From NCBI RefSeq assembly GCF_905475345.1, contig NC_066587.1, forward strand, positions 18,018,558 through 18,082,557: DNA of 64,000 nt. Direction: 5' to 3'. The notes beneath the pieces are model-generated. The model was not told the origin of the DNA. It did not search any database and saw nothing but the letters and a program-made list of their open reading frames with translations. Shown here piece by piece: positions 35,809 through 46,732 of this stretch; within the stretch, counting starts at the first letter, position 1; each line of letters opens with the position of its first letter. The stretch comes from Vespula vulgaris (taxonomy: Eukaryota; Arthropoda; Insecta; Hymenoptera; Vespidae). The translations under genes were made by a program, and so were the position numbers.

Positions 35809-36842
35809 TATAAAGACACCACATGCAAAGAAAGCTGAAAATCCTCGTTTCGTCCTAATTAAGCTATAATTTGTTGAACCACATGTAAGTACGTTACGTG
35901 TACAGTTTGGCGCGAATCCTAATCGCGCATACTCTTGTGCCCTAGAAAAAAAAAAGAAGAAGAAGAAATGGAAACGTGGAATTCGTCCAAAAAAGTTGAA
36001 GGTATATCTATATTGTTAAAGTTCAATGTGAGAGAAAGAGAGAGAAAGAGAGAGAGAAAAAGAGGGAGAAAAAGAGAGGTGAAATGGCAGAAAGTTTCAT
36101 TAACGCGTTCGAAACAGAGATGATTATTAGCGCGCTACGCGATTAATAAGTATGTTATTAAAGTTTGTCAATGTTGATGTTTGAATCGCACGGCTTTAAT
36201 AAACGGAAACACTAATTTTTAATAAGTGAAAAGTCAAATCGATGATAAAACAGAATGAAACTACGTATATTAAGTGCCCTCCCCCCCTTTTTATCCCCTA
36301 ATGAGAAAAAAAAGTCGGCGGCGCAACAAGGACACGTTCGTAACGGGTTTATTTTTTTACAATTTTCTTAACAAGCACAATCAAAGCCATTAGTTTCGGG
36401 AAGAACAAGATGAAAAAGAAGAAAAAAAAGAAAAAAGAAAAAAAAAAGAAACACGAAAGAAACGAAACGAAACGAAACGAAATAAAGAGAGAAAATAAAA
36501 TATAAAGAGGAAGAAAATCATTTCTTAAGACTGAGACGCTATTTCGACTATTTCGAGAAAATAATTTATTATTAATCGAACATAAGCACCGAAATATATA
36601 CTTCCTTTTTATTTTTCTCTGTGCCCTCCAAAGAATCCTTGCGATTACATTCCGCCTAGCGTCCATAGTTTTATTACGTCCTTTTATTTTTCTTTTCATT
36701 TCTTATTTTTGTTTTTTTTTGTTTTTGTTTTTGTTTTTATCTTTCCTTTATTTTATTTTGTTCTTTTCTTTTTCTTCTTTTCCTTTTTATTTTCATTTTC
36801 GCTATACATATATAAATACATATATGAATATACGAAGAGAGG

Positions 36843-36904
36843 AGAAGGAGGAAGAAGAAGAAGAAGAAGAAGAAGAAGAAGAAGAAGAAAAAGAAGAAGA
36901 AAAA
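36843..36904 (+). repeat. (GAA)n triplet array
   Basis: About 60 bp of GAA in the probable 3' UTR of the ADAMTS-like gene. Confidence 0.9.
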
Positions 36905-37009
36905 AAAAATGAAGAAGAGAGGAAAATAAAAAAAATATATATATGTATTAAATATTTGTTGCCACGTTACCTCTAAGTTAGCAAAAAAGTTTCATATGAA
37001 ATGATTATA

Positions 37010-37045
<36 letters not shown>

Positions 37046-37085
37046 CACATACACATGTATACATATACGTATATATATAAATATA

Positions 37086-37133
<48 letters not shown>

Positions 37134-37567
37134 AAATATAAAGTTAACTAACAACGTAAGTTACAGATAAATTATTATGCGCCTATAAGCGTCCTGTGAG
37201 GCGAACATAAGCCAATAGATTCTAAGCAATAAAACGTATAGGTATAATATGTAATATAATATTTTGTTAAAAACCTCTGGCGAAAATTCGTTGACATGAA
37301 CATTCTATCGTTAGTCCAATCGCCCGAATTTACTTATGTGCCTCTAAACGCGTAATCGCAGAACCAATCGTCTTGCTGTTTACAGTTTGAAGAGAGAATA
37401 TCATTCTCGATATTTAGTGTCGCACTACATCTTTCGGATTAGAAGGCCCTTTAACATATACCAGGACGATATATATATATATATATATACATATATACAT
37501 ATATATATGTTATTTCAAATATTAATAATATTAATAATAATAATTATTATAATAATAAATGAATAGA

Positions 37568-37602
<35 letters not shown>

Positions 37603-38682
37603 AAGGTTCGGACAACACCAAGAAAATAAAAATAAAATATTCTTTTCAAACTACATATTATATATATATATATATATGTATCGTTCGATCGTCGAGTCGC
37701 TTGTGAGCTTTCATTTTCTTTTTTTCCGAATATTATAAGCACAAAAAAGAAATATTGTAAACAAATTTTCGCTATAAACGAATTTTCGAGAGAATACGGC
37801 TGAAGTATGTTTGCCAAAGCGAGCTGACTTATAAAAGATGTGAAATTAAATATAAAATAAAAGAAATTTAACATATTAACGGAAGAGGAAGACTTACGAG
37901 AGATGATGAAAAAAAAAAGAAGAAGAAGAAGAAGAAGAGAAAAAAGAAATAAAAGAGATAACAAATTTATATTAACAGCTACGTAAACTAATTAAATTGC
38001 ACGCAAATAAAGGAAATCAGAAGAGATATAAGGTGACTTTCTCTGTTTAAAAAAATAAAAAAATAAAAAAAATAAAAAATAAGAAAAACGAAAAAAAGGA
38101 TACAAAGAATAGAGGGAGGAAGAAAAAGAAGAACAAAAAATAGAAAAAAGAAAGTCGAGGGAAAAGTTAATGCGCGGATAAAAGCATACGAGAAGCGCAC
38201 CGCTTCGCCACATAGATACAACATACTACATCTACTACATATACATATATACATACACTTACTACATACACATACACGTACATACAACATACATACATAT
38301 ATACATCATACATAGATACATATAGACATACATACATACGTACATACGTATATACATATATACACCCAGCGACAAGAGCTCGAAAGGGACTACTGAGGCC
38401 TTTGCTCGGTGTACTACATATATGTATATTGTCGGTATATTTCCATAAACTATTTCATTGAAATTGAACCTCTCTTCTGGTAATGTCTCAACCTAGGTTT
38501 CTATCTAATGTATTCATCAATATTACATGAGGCATTTATTTCGATTCGTCTGTCTGTAAACTAGTGATAGAACAACAAAAACAACAATAACAACAATAAA
38601 ATAAATTCATCGACGAATCATGGTTTTGTAAATATTGCGAAACAATTTATTGAAACATCTCTCCGTATATATTATTATCGTT

Positions 38683-38720
38683 ATAATAATTATGAATTAT
38701 TATTATTATTATCATTATTA

Positions 38721-38760
<40 letters not shown>

Positions 38761-38764
38761 TATA

Positions 38765-38810
<46 letters not shown>
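38683..38810 (+). repeat. (ATT)n array in the 3' UTR
   Basis: About 128 bp of ATT triplets with ATC variants and TAA-type segments, close to the poly(A) signal at 38877. Confidence 0.92.
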
Positions 38811-38876
38811 GTACTGGTTGAGAAGAGCATTATTATTGTTCATTCTATCTATGTAAATATGTAATTGCCTAATGCG

Positions 38877-38882
38877 AATAAA
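38877..38882 (+). terminator. Candidate poly(A) signal for the ADAMTS-like gene
   Basis: AATAAA on the + strand, the last one before the convergent kinase gene. A Pumilio-type TGTAAATA lies just upstream at 38852-38859. Confidence 0.5.
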
Positions 38883-38996
38883 ACCAGAGGATATATCACT
38901 GCATAAATCATAACATTGTTCTTCCCAACAGTATACTATAATACTATAACATGTATAATATTGTTCCAACAATGACTATTATATAATTAATATTAA

Positions 38997-39002
38997 TTTA
39001 TT
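38997..39002 (-). terminator. Candidate poly(A) signal for the hydroxylysine kinase-like gene
   Basis: TTTATT on +, hence AATAAA on -, 105 nt past the kinase stop codon. It lies only about 115 nt from the + strand signal of the neighbouring gene. Confidence 0.6.
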
Positions 39003-39106
39003 GCTCGTTCAATTGACACATCATTCGAAAATATGAAAAACGAACCGACTTAAGTGCAAAAGACAATATCACACGCGATCGATAAGAAAATAATTGTTTA
39101 TATTTT

Positions 39107-40180
39107 TTAATTAGAAAGATCCCAAATCTTGAATATTTCATCGTCGCTGATTGGCCAAAGTTCTTGGAGCAATGACCAGCCATTTTTTTGCGTGGTAAGA
39201 ATATATTTATTCTTGGGATCGTTTAAATGCGAATAGGCGCCCATCACCAAACTCTGACATATCCTAGCGCAAACACAGACCTTGAGAATTTTTTTTTCTA
39301 AATCCGTCAATTTTCTAACGCTTTGATATCCCTCGATAACGTGTTTACCTTCGGTTATATCTTTACGTTCGAGTAACATGTAACAAATAGCAATGGCCAG
39401 TTCAAATATCAGACAAGTTTTTTGTGAGTCACCAAAATCGATAATAGCTACGATATCGGTACCCTCCTTATTAACCAGAATATTTTGTTCGTTTAAATCG
39501 CCATGTATCATGCCCTGTTCGAGAATCGGTACGAACTTTAATACATTTCTTTCAAACGTATCGATCACATCGCTCGCCAATTGTCTTCGTTTCTCGTCTG
39601 GCACAGCAAATACAAATAAATGTAATTTCGGCATCGACATCAACATCCATATCGTTCTGTGATGCTCGAAAGCCGGATGATAAAATTTCGAAAGTTTCAA
39701 GTCGAGATCGGCCGCTAAATGGCCGACCTTGTAAAGTAATTCCTTATTCCAAGATGCATGTGTTAATAATTGACCAGGCTGATAAATGAAAAGTCTTATC
39801 GCGTGACTCTCCTCGGAATTATTTGTCTTCTCCAAGGTGTAATACGTACCGTTCAAATTTTTAACAGGAATTGGACAATTGAATTGACCGTTCAAAAATA
39901 TCAACATTTCGGTCTGCGCATCTATGACATGAGTATTTCGAGAATCCAAGGAATTTATAATTTTTAAAACGTAGCCGTGTTCGCTTATCTCGGATATATA
40001 AGGATTCTCGTATAATTCCTTACAATGTACGTGATAATTTTTATCGTCGTAAGCATTGAGCTCTTTGATACTCGTAGCTGTTAGACCATAGATCTTGGAT
40101 AGAAGATCGATTACAGTTTCTTCGTTCATATTTGGACGTATACGTTGACCAGGTGATAGCAGCATGTTACTTTTCTCCAT
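39107..40180 (-). CDS. HYKK: Hydroxylysine kinase-like (APH-fold phosphotransferase)
   Basis: A single-exon coding region of 357 aa, close to the roughly 370 aa of vertebrate HYKK (AGPHD1), which phosphorylates 5-hydroxylysine using GTP. It belongs to the aminoglycoside-phosphotransferase/choline-kinase fold. The catalytic loop HGDLNEQN is visible (H226, D228, N233), as is the metal-binding IDFGD (D248). The N-terminal lobe carries the HGYVLKIIN strand and the DAQTEML helix. The start is the first ATG of the frame (MEKSNMLLSPGQR). It is convergent with the ADAMTS-like gene and divergent from FARSB. Family is certain; the exact substrate is inferred, since insect APH-fold kinases can differ in specificity. 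Confidence 0.88.
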   Translation of the reverse strand: MEKSNMLLSPGQRIRPNMNEETVIDLLSKIYGLTATSIKELNAYDDKNYHVHCKELYENPYISEISEHGYVLKIINSLDSRNTHVIDAQTEMLIFLNGQFNCPIPVKNLNGTYYTLEKTNNSEESHAIRLFIYQPGQLLTHASWNKELLYKVGHLAADLDLKLSKFYHPAFEHHRTIWMLMSMPKLHLFVFAVPDEKRRQLASDVIDTFERNVLKFVPILEQGMIHGDLNEQNILVNKEGTDIVAIIDFGDSQKTCLIFELAIAICYMLLERKDITEGKHVIEGYQSVRKLTDLEKKILKVCVCARICQSLVMGAYSHLNDPKNKYILTTQKNGWSLLQELWPISDDEIFKIWDLSN

Positions 40181-40242
40181 TATTTTTATCCTGTTATCAA
40201 TTCATATGATCAGTGATATTAAAATATCGATATATCAAACGA

Positions 40243-40243
40243 T

Positions 40244-40286
<43 letters not shown>

Positions 40287-40321
40287 ATTGTATATATATT
40301 ATCCATTCATATGTATATATA

Positions 40322-40376
<55 letters not shown>

Positions 40377-40550
40377 CCATCCATATATATATATACCCAT
40401 ATACATTTATATATATATTTATATACATATACATATATATATCCATATACATTTATATATATATATATATACATATCCATATATATTTATATACATGAAT
40501 TTATATATATATATATATCCACATAGACAATATGCATACATATACATACA
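40243..40550. repeat. (TA)n and TATATCCAT-like repeat block
   Basis: About 300 bp of TA arrays broken by CCAT, in the probable 5' region of the kinase gene. Confidence 0.9.
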
Positions 40551-41550
40551 TATATGTGTGCTTATATATGTATATATGTATGCATTTTACGTAAGAAAGA
40601 TCGAAGAAAACTCGCACAATTGTTAGTTTTATCGTCCCGTAAGTAAACATTGAAAGATAAAGGGTCAACGCTCTCTTTAGAAATATCAAATGCATATAAA
40701 GTATTTCTAACGTGAAAAATTATTCATAGTTGTGTATTAAAGAAATTATTTTATTTTCATTTTATTTTATTAAAAAAAAAAACTGAGAGTAACAAAAACA
40801 AAAAAAAGAAATTTCACTTTGAAATAATCGATTAGAACGCACCTCGTTGTTCGAAGATGACGATATTATTTAACGGCGATCAATCTTTCACAATGAAATC
40901 GGTAATTATTTTCGTGAAAACCATTTATATATGCATACGTTGTCGAACGATACAATCCGTACGATGTCTTCACTCGAAAGGGAAGAAGTCGTTTAAAAAG
41001 TTAAACGACACAATCGTCTCTGACGCGGATGTAATTCATACTGTAACATTGTGAGAGCCAACAAGAAGACGAGAGGGTACTACCATCATGTCGACGACTT
41101 TTAGTCACGTATCTCTTAATTGTACAACTTCGCTAAACTACATACTCGTTTCACTCATAAATTTACACAGAAATACGTCTACGTTCTATTATCTCTTTGC
41201 TGATCGAATTAAAGATAAGAATACCGAAAAAGTAAGAAAAGGAAAAAAAAATAAATAAATAAATAAAAAACAAAAAAAAAAGTAAAAAAAGAAAAGAAAA
41301 GAGAGAAAAGAAGAAAAGAAGAGTAAGAATTTCGAATCTTCGCTATGATCTCACGCTTAATCCTCAGACGTTCAATGTAAATTATTTTTATCGTCAAATC
41401 AAATATTGATACGATGTGTTAACTTAGATGATACGACATTCGTAAATCTTTTTTAAAAAAGACAAAAAAAAATTGTAGATTCGATGTTTTTTACGCGTGT
41501 TCGCCCGTGTAATGACTTTTTGCACGCTTCGATTTTAATCGCATCGCGCT

Positions 41551-41566
41551 ATTGCGTATGCGCAAT
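41551..41566. promoter_or_regulatory. NRF1/Ewg-like palindromic site upstream of FARSB
   Basis: The near-palindrome ATTGCGTATGCGCAAT resembles the NRF-1 / Drosophila Ewg consensus (YGCGCAYGCGCR). It lies about 200 nt before the FARSB ATG, a usual distance for a housekeeping promoter element. It is a motif match only. Confidence 0.4.
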
Positions 41567-41767
41567 AAATTATATGTCAAGCTTAAAGCCACGAGCATTG
41601 AAATTTAAATTTGCCGCCCGAATCTTTGACTTCCGTTAGTTTCTAACCTATATCAATGCTTTCGTTGTCGTGCATTTAATATTATTATTTATTAGAAAAG
41701 GAAAATAAGAAAACGCAAATTATTGATAGGTTTCTTATTGTCTCTAAGATTTTGACGGGCTTTCAAA

Positions 41768-44584
41768 ATGCCGACTATAGCTGTCAAACGAGATTTATTA
41801 TTTAAAGCACTTGGGAAAACATATTGTAAGAAAATTACTATAAATTTATTTTTGTCTTATCGCTTGTTTATAATTTTTCTTTAATTAAATAGTAATTATA
41901 CAAATCATTTGGCAGACATTTAAATTCTGTTTCGTGCAAGGATTTTTATTAAACAATTGTCCAAAATTTTGTGTCGTTCCATTCATTGTAAATTGCATAG
42001 GAGTTAAATAATTAATCTTTAATTTTAATAAAGCTATGACAATTTGATTGCAGCCGAAGAAGAATTTCAAAATTTATGCTTTGAATTTGGCTTGGAATTA
42101 GATGATGTGGTAAGGATCTTAACTAGTCGTTGATCTATATAACTTTTTAAACGAGTAATTGTATGTTCCGTTTATTGTATCTATTATAGACTACGGAAAA
42201 ACAGATGATAGCAAAGGAACAAGGTTCCGAACAAAGTACTGGAGCATCGGAAGAAATTATTTATAAAATTGATATCCCAGCTAATAGATACGATCTACTA
42301 TCTTTAGAAGGTCTCGTTACAGGATTACTAGTATTCTTAAATAAGTAAGTACAAATTTATAAAATTGTTTACTATTGATTTGAAATAAAATAAGAAGGAA
42401 GATTCATTTTATTCCTTACATAGGACTCGTGTACCATGCTATAATTCAATAAAACCAATGGTACCAGAAGAAATTGTAATGAAAAAAGAAGTGAGTATAA
42501 AAACTATTTAAAGTCAATAATAATTTATAGAATGAGAAATATTATAGTTGCTTTACAATGTTCTAGTGTTTAAAAGTCAGGGAACATATAGTTGCTGCTA
42601 TATTACGTGATATTACTTTTACGCAAGATTCTTACAACAGTTTCATTGATCTTCAAGACAAATTACATCAAACTATAGGACGAAAACGAAGTATTGTATC
42701 AATTGGTACACATGATTTAGACACTATTAAAGGACCATTTGTATATGATGCAAAACCGCCAAGTGATATTCGTTTTAAACCTCTTAATCAAACAAAAGAA
42801 TATACTGGGGAAGAAATAATGGAATTATATGCGGTAAATATCCTTTGTTAAAAATAATTATTTAAAAAATTATTTGAAGAAGGGAATGAAGAATTGTAAT
42901 AAAAAATGTTAATACAAACATATCCTTTTAAATAGCATCATGCACAACTAAAACAGTATTTACCAATTATAAAAGATAGTCCTGTGTATCCTATAATATA
43001 TGATAGTAATGGTATTGTTTTATCATTGCCACCGATAATTAATGGGAATCATACAAAAATCACTCTCAATACTAAAAATGTACTTATAGAATGTACTGCA
43101 ACTGACCTTAATAAGGTATTTATGCACTCGATTATTACTCTTGTAAATAAGAAAGATCTTTTACCTGATATAATATTATATTATATGGAATTAATGTTTA
43201 GTTAATAAATTTTAATAAATATTTTAGGCAAAGATTACAGTAGATACTATAGTTTGTGCTTTCAGTGTATACTGTGCAAAAAGATATACAACAGAAACTG
43301 TAAAAGTAATATATCCAGATAATAAAATCTTTTATTATCCAGAATTGAACTATCGTACGGAAGAAATAAATAGTGACAATGCAATGAGTTATATTGGGAT
43401 CAAGTAAGTTAGATTAAATTGTACAATTAATAATGATTTTATTATATAATTATATAATTTAGAAAAACTCCAGAAGAGATAGCAAAGCTACTATCAAAAA
43501 TGTCGTTAGAAGCATCAGTAAAAGAAAAAGATAATATAATTGTTGAAATACCTCCAACGAGAAGCGACGTTTTACATCCGTGTGATATTTATGAAGACAT
43601 AGCTATTGCTCATGGATATAATAACATAGATAAAATATTTCCAGAAATAAATACAATTGCCATTGAAGTAAGTACTACAGAGTATCTACTTGAGAGAAAA
43701 TATTTCATATGCGATGATATATTTTAAATTTAAGCTTCCACTCAATAAATTATCTGATCAATTACGCGAAGAATTGGCACGTGCGAGTTTTACTGAAACA
43801 TTGACATTTTCATTGGTAAGTTAAATGCAAAAAAAAAAAAAAAGAAAGATAAACTGTAAACATTAATAGAAAATCGTATTTAAAAATATTTAATGTTACA
43901 GTGTTCCAGAGATGATATTTCAGAAAAAATAGGTCATAAAATAGAGGATATACCAGCTGTTCATATATCCAATCCAAAAACCTTAGAGTTTCAGGTAATA
44001 TACTTTTAGCTATGAGTATGAACAATAAATATATCTTGTTTTTATCACTCCTCATTATAGGTTGCACGTACGACTCTGTTACCAGGATTATTAAAAACAA
44101 TAGCCGGAAATAAAAAGATGCCATTACCTCTGAAATTATTTGAGATTTCTGATATTGTCTTACTTGACCCTACAATGGATGTTGGTGCACGTAATAAAAG
44201 ACATTTATGTGCTGTATATTATAATAAAACTGGAGGTTTTGAAATAATCCATGGTTTATTGGATAGAATTATGCAAGTACTTGAAGTACCATGGAGTACT
44301 GATAAAACAGACACTGGATATTATTTACGTGCAGCAGACGGTAAAATAATAACTTTTCTTTTTTCTTTTTTTTTTTATCTAATCAAAGTATTCCTATTTG
44401 AAAATATTTTCGTATAATATGACATCTTACAGATCCAACTTTCTTTCCAAAAAGATATGCAGAAGTAATATATAATAATAAAGTAATTGGCAAAATGGGA
44501 ATTTTACATCCAGATGTACTTACAAAATTTGAATTAAATTTACCATGTTCTACATTGGAAATTGACATTGAACCATTTCTATGA
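41768..44584 (+). CDS. FARSB: Phenylalanyl-tRNA synthetase beta subunit, cytosolic
   Basis: This is the beta subunit of the alpha2-beta2 enzyme that charges tRNA-Phe; the subunit carries the editing and tRNA-binding domains. Exons: 41768-41825, 42054-42109, 42190-42344, 42424-42490, 42567-42833, 42936-43115, 43228-43403, 43463-43667, 43735-43815, 43902-43994, 44061-44340, 44433-44584. They total 1,770 nt and encode 589 aa, the same length as human FARSB. Characteristic blocks include the start MPTIAVKRDLLFKALGKTY, SIGTHDLDTIKGPF, PPIINGNHTKITLNTKN, the B5 block IEIPPTR-like VEIPPTRSDVLHPCDIYED and the core-domain block RHLCAVYYNKTGGFEIIHG. All introns are GT-AG and short. Confidence 0.97.
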
Positions 44585-45312
44585 TGATGAGATATTAATA
44601 ATGTACACAGATAGTACATAGCAGGAGAAAAAGAAAGAAAGAGAAAATATAAAAATGATAAAATCATTTGAATACTTAATAATTAATAAGAATGTTTTGT
44701 ACTTTCACTGTGATCCACGATAACACTTACCATAAAAAATGTTTTTTCCAACACTTAAATAAAAACTAATGCGACTACTCCATGCAAAAAAAAAACATAA
44801 CCTTTAACATACGTATGAAAGGAAATAACGTTACACAGTATTATTGTGTATTAAATATTTACTTTTTATATTGTAAGTAATTTCGTATATTAAATATTAC
44901 CTCGTGAGAGTAATATAAATGAAAAAAAAATAATTTCTTTTTTGTTTACATTGTTTCTTGTTCAATATTCGATTTTGATAGGCTGAAAATTAACTAATCA
45001 TTTGACATCTTTCATAAATATATTTTTTTCCTTGGGATATTATAAATAATTGAACTGATTGAATTTAATTAGTGAAAAATCCTTTGAACGCCACTTTAAA
45101 ATATAAAATATTGTTTGTTAGCGTAAAAAATATTTCTGTGGACAAAGAGTATATATTTGGACATATTTATTTGCGAAAGTATTACAGTTGGCAAGACTAC
45201 TTAGGTAGTACATCCGCTGATAATTTTGAATTTTGAGGAATGTAACGTATACTACAGAATAATTTGCGTGCTTTCATAGTTTTATGTATAGTTTTGATTT
45301 TAATTTAGCGAC
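44585..45312. other. FARSB 3' UTR and IQGAP upstream region
   Basis: About 0.73 kb of AT-rich, mostly non-repetitive DNA between two co-oriented genes. It must contain the end of FARSB and the IQGAP promoter; I cannot place a TATA box or initiator with confidence. Confidence 0.7.
44758..44763 (+). terminator. Candidate poly(A) signal for FARSB
   Basis: AATAAA about 175 nt after the FARSB TGA stop. Confidence 0.5.
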
Positions 45313-45939
45313 ATGATTAATAGTGCTCATAATTCAGTTGATAATAAAAAGGGTAAGCTACTTGATAAAATATAAATATATAATCGTTAATATTTTACCT
45401 TTAATTAATACGTTTTATAACAACAGCATGCCATTGTGTATTTATTGACAAGTATAATGATATTTATAATAATCTTATTCGTAGTTTATCTGTGCAGAAA
45501 TTTTAATATAACTTTCTTTTGTCCTATTGAAACATTTCTAATTATTGTAACGATTATTTATATCAAAAGGAAGATAAGTTAGATTATTATAACAAAAATA
45601 AATGATTCAGTTTGAAGGTGACAGTAGGTTGATAAGTGACAATAGTTGACTTTTTGACTTAATATAAATATATACATATATATATATATATATAAATGTA
45701 TGTATGTATATATGTATATATACATATCATTATTTTATTGAGATAAATCATTAATATTTTATTACAAATAGATAAATGCATTGTTCCAAATACATCACTC
45801 AAGGAAATTATTGTGGGAAACGATGGACGTAAAACTGCTGAAGAGATGGATGAACAAAGACAGAAAACACTTGCTTATGAATATCTGTGTCATTTAGAAG
45901 AAGCAAAAAAGTAATATTTTATGATATTAATTTAAATGA

Positions 45940-45970
<31 letters not shown>

Positions 45971-46732
45971 GTATTATATATGTAGTAAAAGAAATGATAA
46001 TATACGCTTACAATTACATTTATTTTTTTAGATGGATAGAAGCTTGCATAAGAGAAAAGTTACCTCCTACGACAGAATTAGAAGAAAATTTAAGAAATGG
46101 GGTTTATTTAGCAAAATTAGGTAATTTCATGGCACCAGAGATATTACCTTTACATAGAATTTATGATTTTGATCAGCGAAGATATGCGCTTGCTGGACTA
46201 CAGTTTAGACATACAGATAATATTAATTATTTTTTACAATGTCTTCAAACCATGGAATTACCTTTTGTATGTATACACTTGTTAATACTTATATTTACAA
46301 ATTAAAAATGTTTAATTTGAAGTGTAAAATTATTTACATTTTTTATATATATATATATATATCTCTCTGCAGACGTTCCAACCAGAAACAACAGACATAT
46401 ACGATAAAAAAAATATGCCACGAGTAATATATTGTATACATGCACTTAGTACACATTTGTTTAAGCTAGGCAAAGCACCAAAAATTCAAGACTTGTATGG
46501 AAAAATTAATTTTACAGGTAATGTACTTGCTACTTTCGAAAGTGGAATTGTTTTCATCAAACGTCAATTTACAGACGCAGAGATCGATGCTGTCAGTGAA
46601 GAATTACGTAAATACGGTATCCAAATGCCGTCGTTTCAAAAAATTGGTGGCTTATTAACTAACAGTATGGCCGTAGATATTGCAGCCCTTCATGCTGCGA
46701 TAATTGCTATAAATCAAGCGATTAATAAAAAC
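45313..46732 (+). CDS. IQGAP1: IQGAP exons 1-5: N-terminus and CH domain
   Basis: Exons 45313-45352, 45772-45910, 46032-46266, 46373-46517 and 46575-46732. They carry AYEYLCHLEEAKKWIEACI, LRNGVYLAKLGNFMAPEIL, PETTDIYDKKNMPRVIYC and KYGIQMPSFQKIGG, all diagnostic of the IQGAP CH region. The fourth and fifth exons are separated by a 57-nt intron; joining them restores the family spacing between the DLYGK and ELRKYG blocks. Confidence 0.94.

Larger units (their letters stand above)
35116..38896 (+). other. Probable long 3' UTR of the ADAMTS-like gene
   Basis: About 3.8 kb lies between the TAG stop and the last AATAAA (38877-38882) before the convergent gene. It contains GA, GAA, TAAA, ATAC and ATT arrays and no supported gene. 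Earlier AATAAA hexamers at 36198-36203 and 37228-37233 could give shorter transcripts. UTR extent is inferred, not seen. Confidence 0.5.
40181..41767. other. Divergent intergenic region between HYKK and FARSB
   Basis: About 1.6 kb must hold both promoters. The kinase-proximal part (40.24-40.55 kb) is AT dinucleotide and TATATCCAT-like repeat. A 65-codon open frame at 40857-41054 has no recognisable domain and I do not call it. A-rich runs follow near 41.24-41.32 kb. The FARSB-proximal part is less repetitive. Confidence 0.7.

Noticed and set aside
40164..40626. Y/I-rich open frames on both strands near 40.2-40.6 kb
   Set aside because: Products of TA repeats read as YIYIYI.
43810..44124. 104-codon minus-strand frame opposite FARSB
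   Set aside because: Shadow of FARSB exons and introns.
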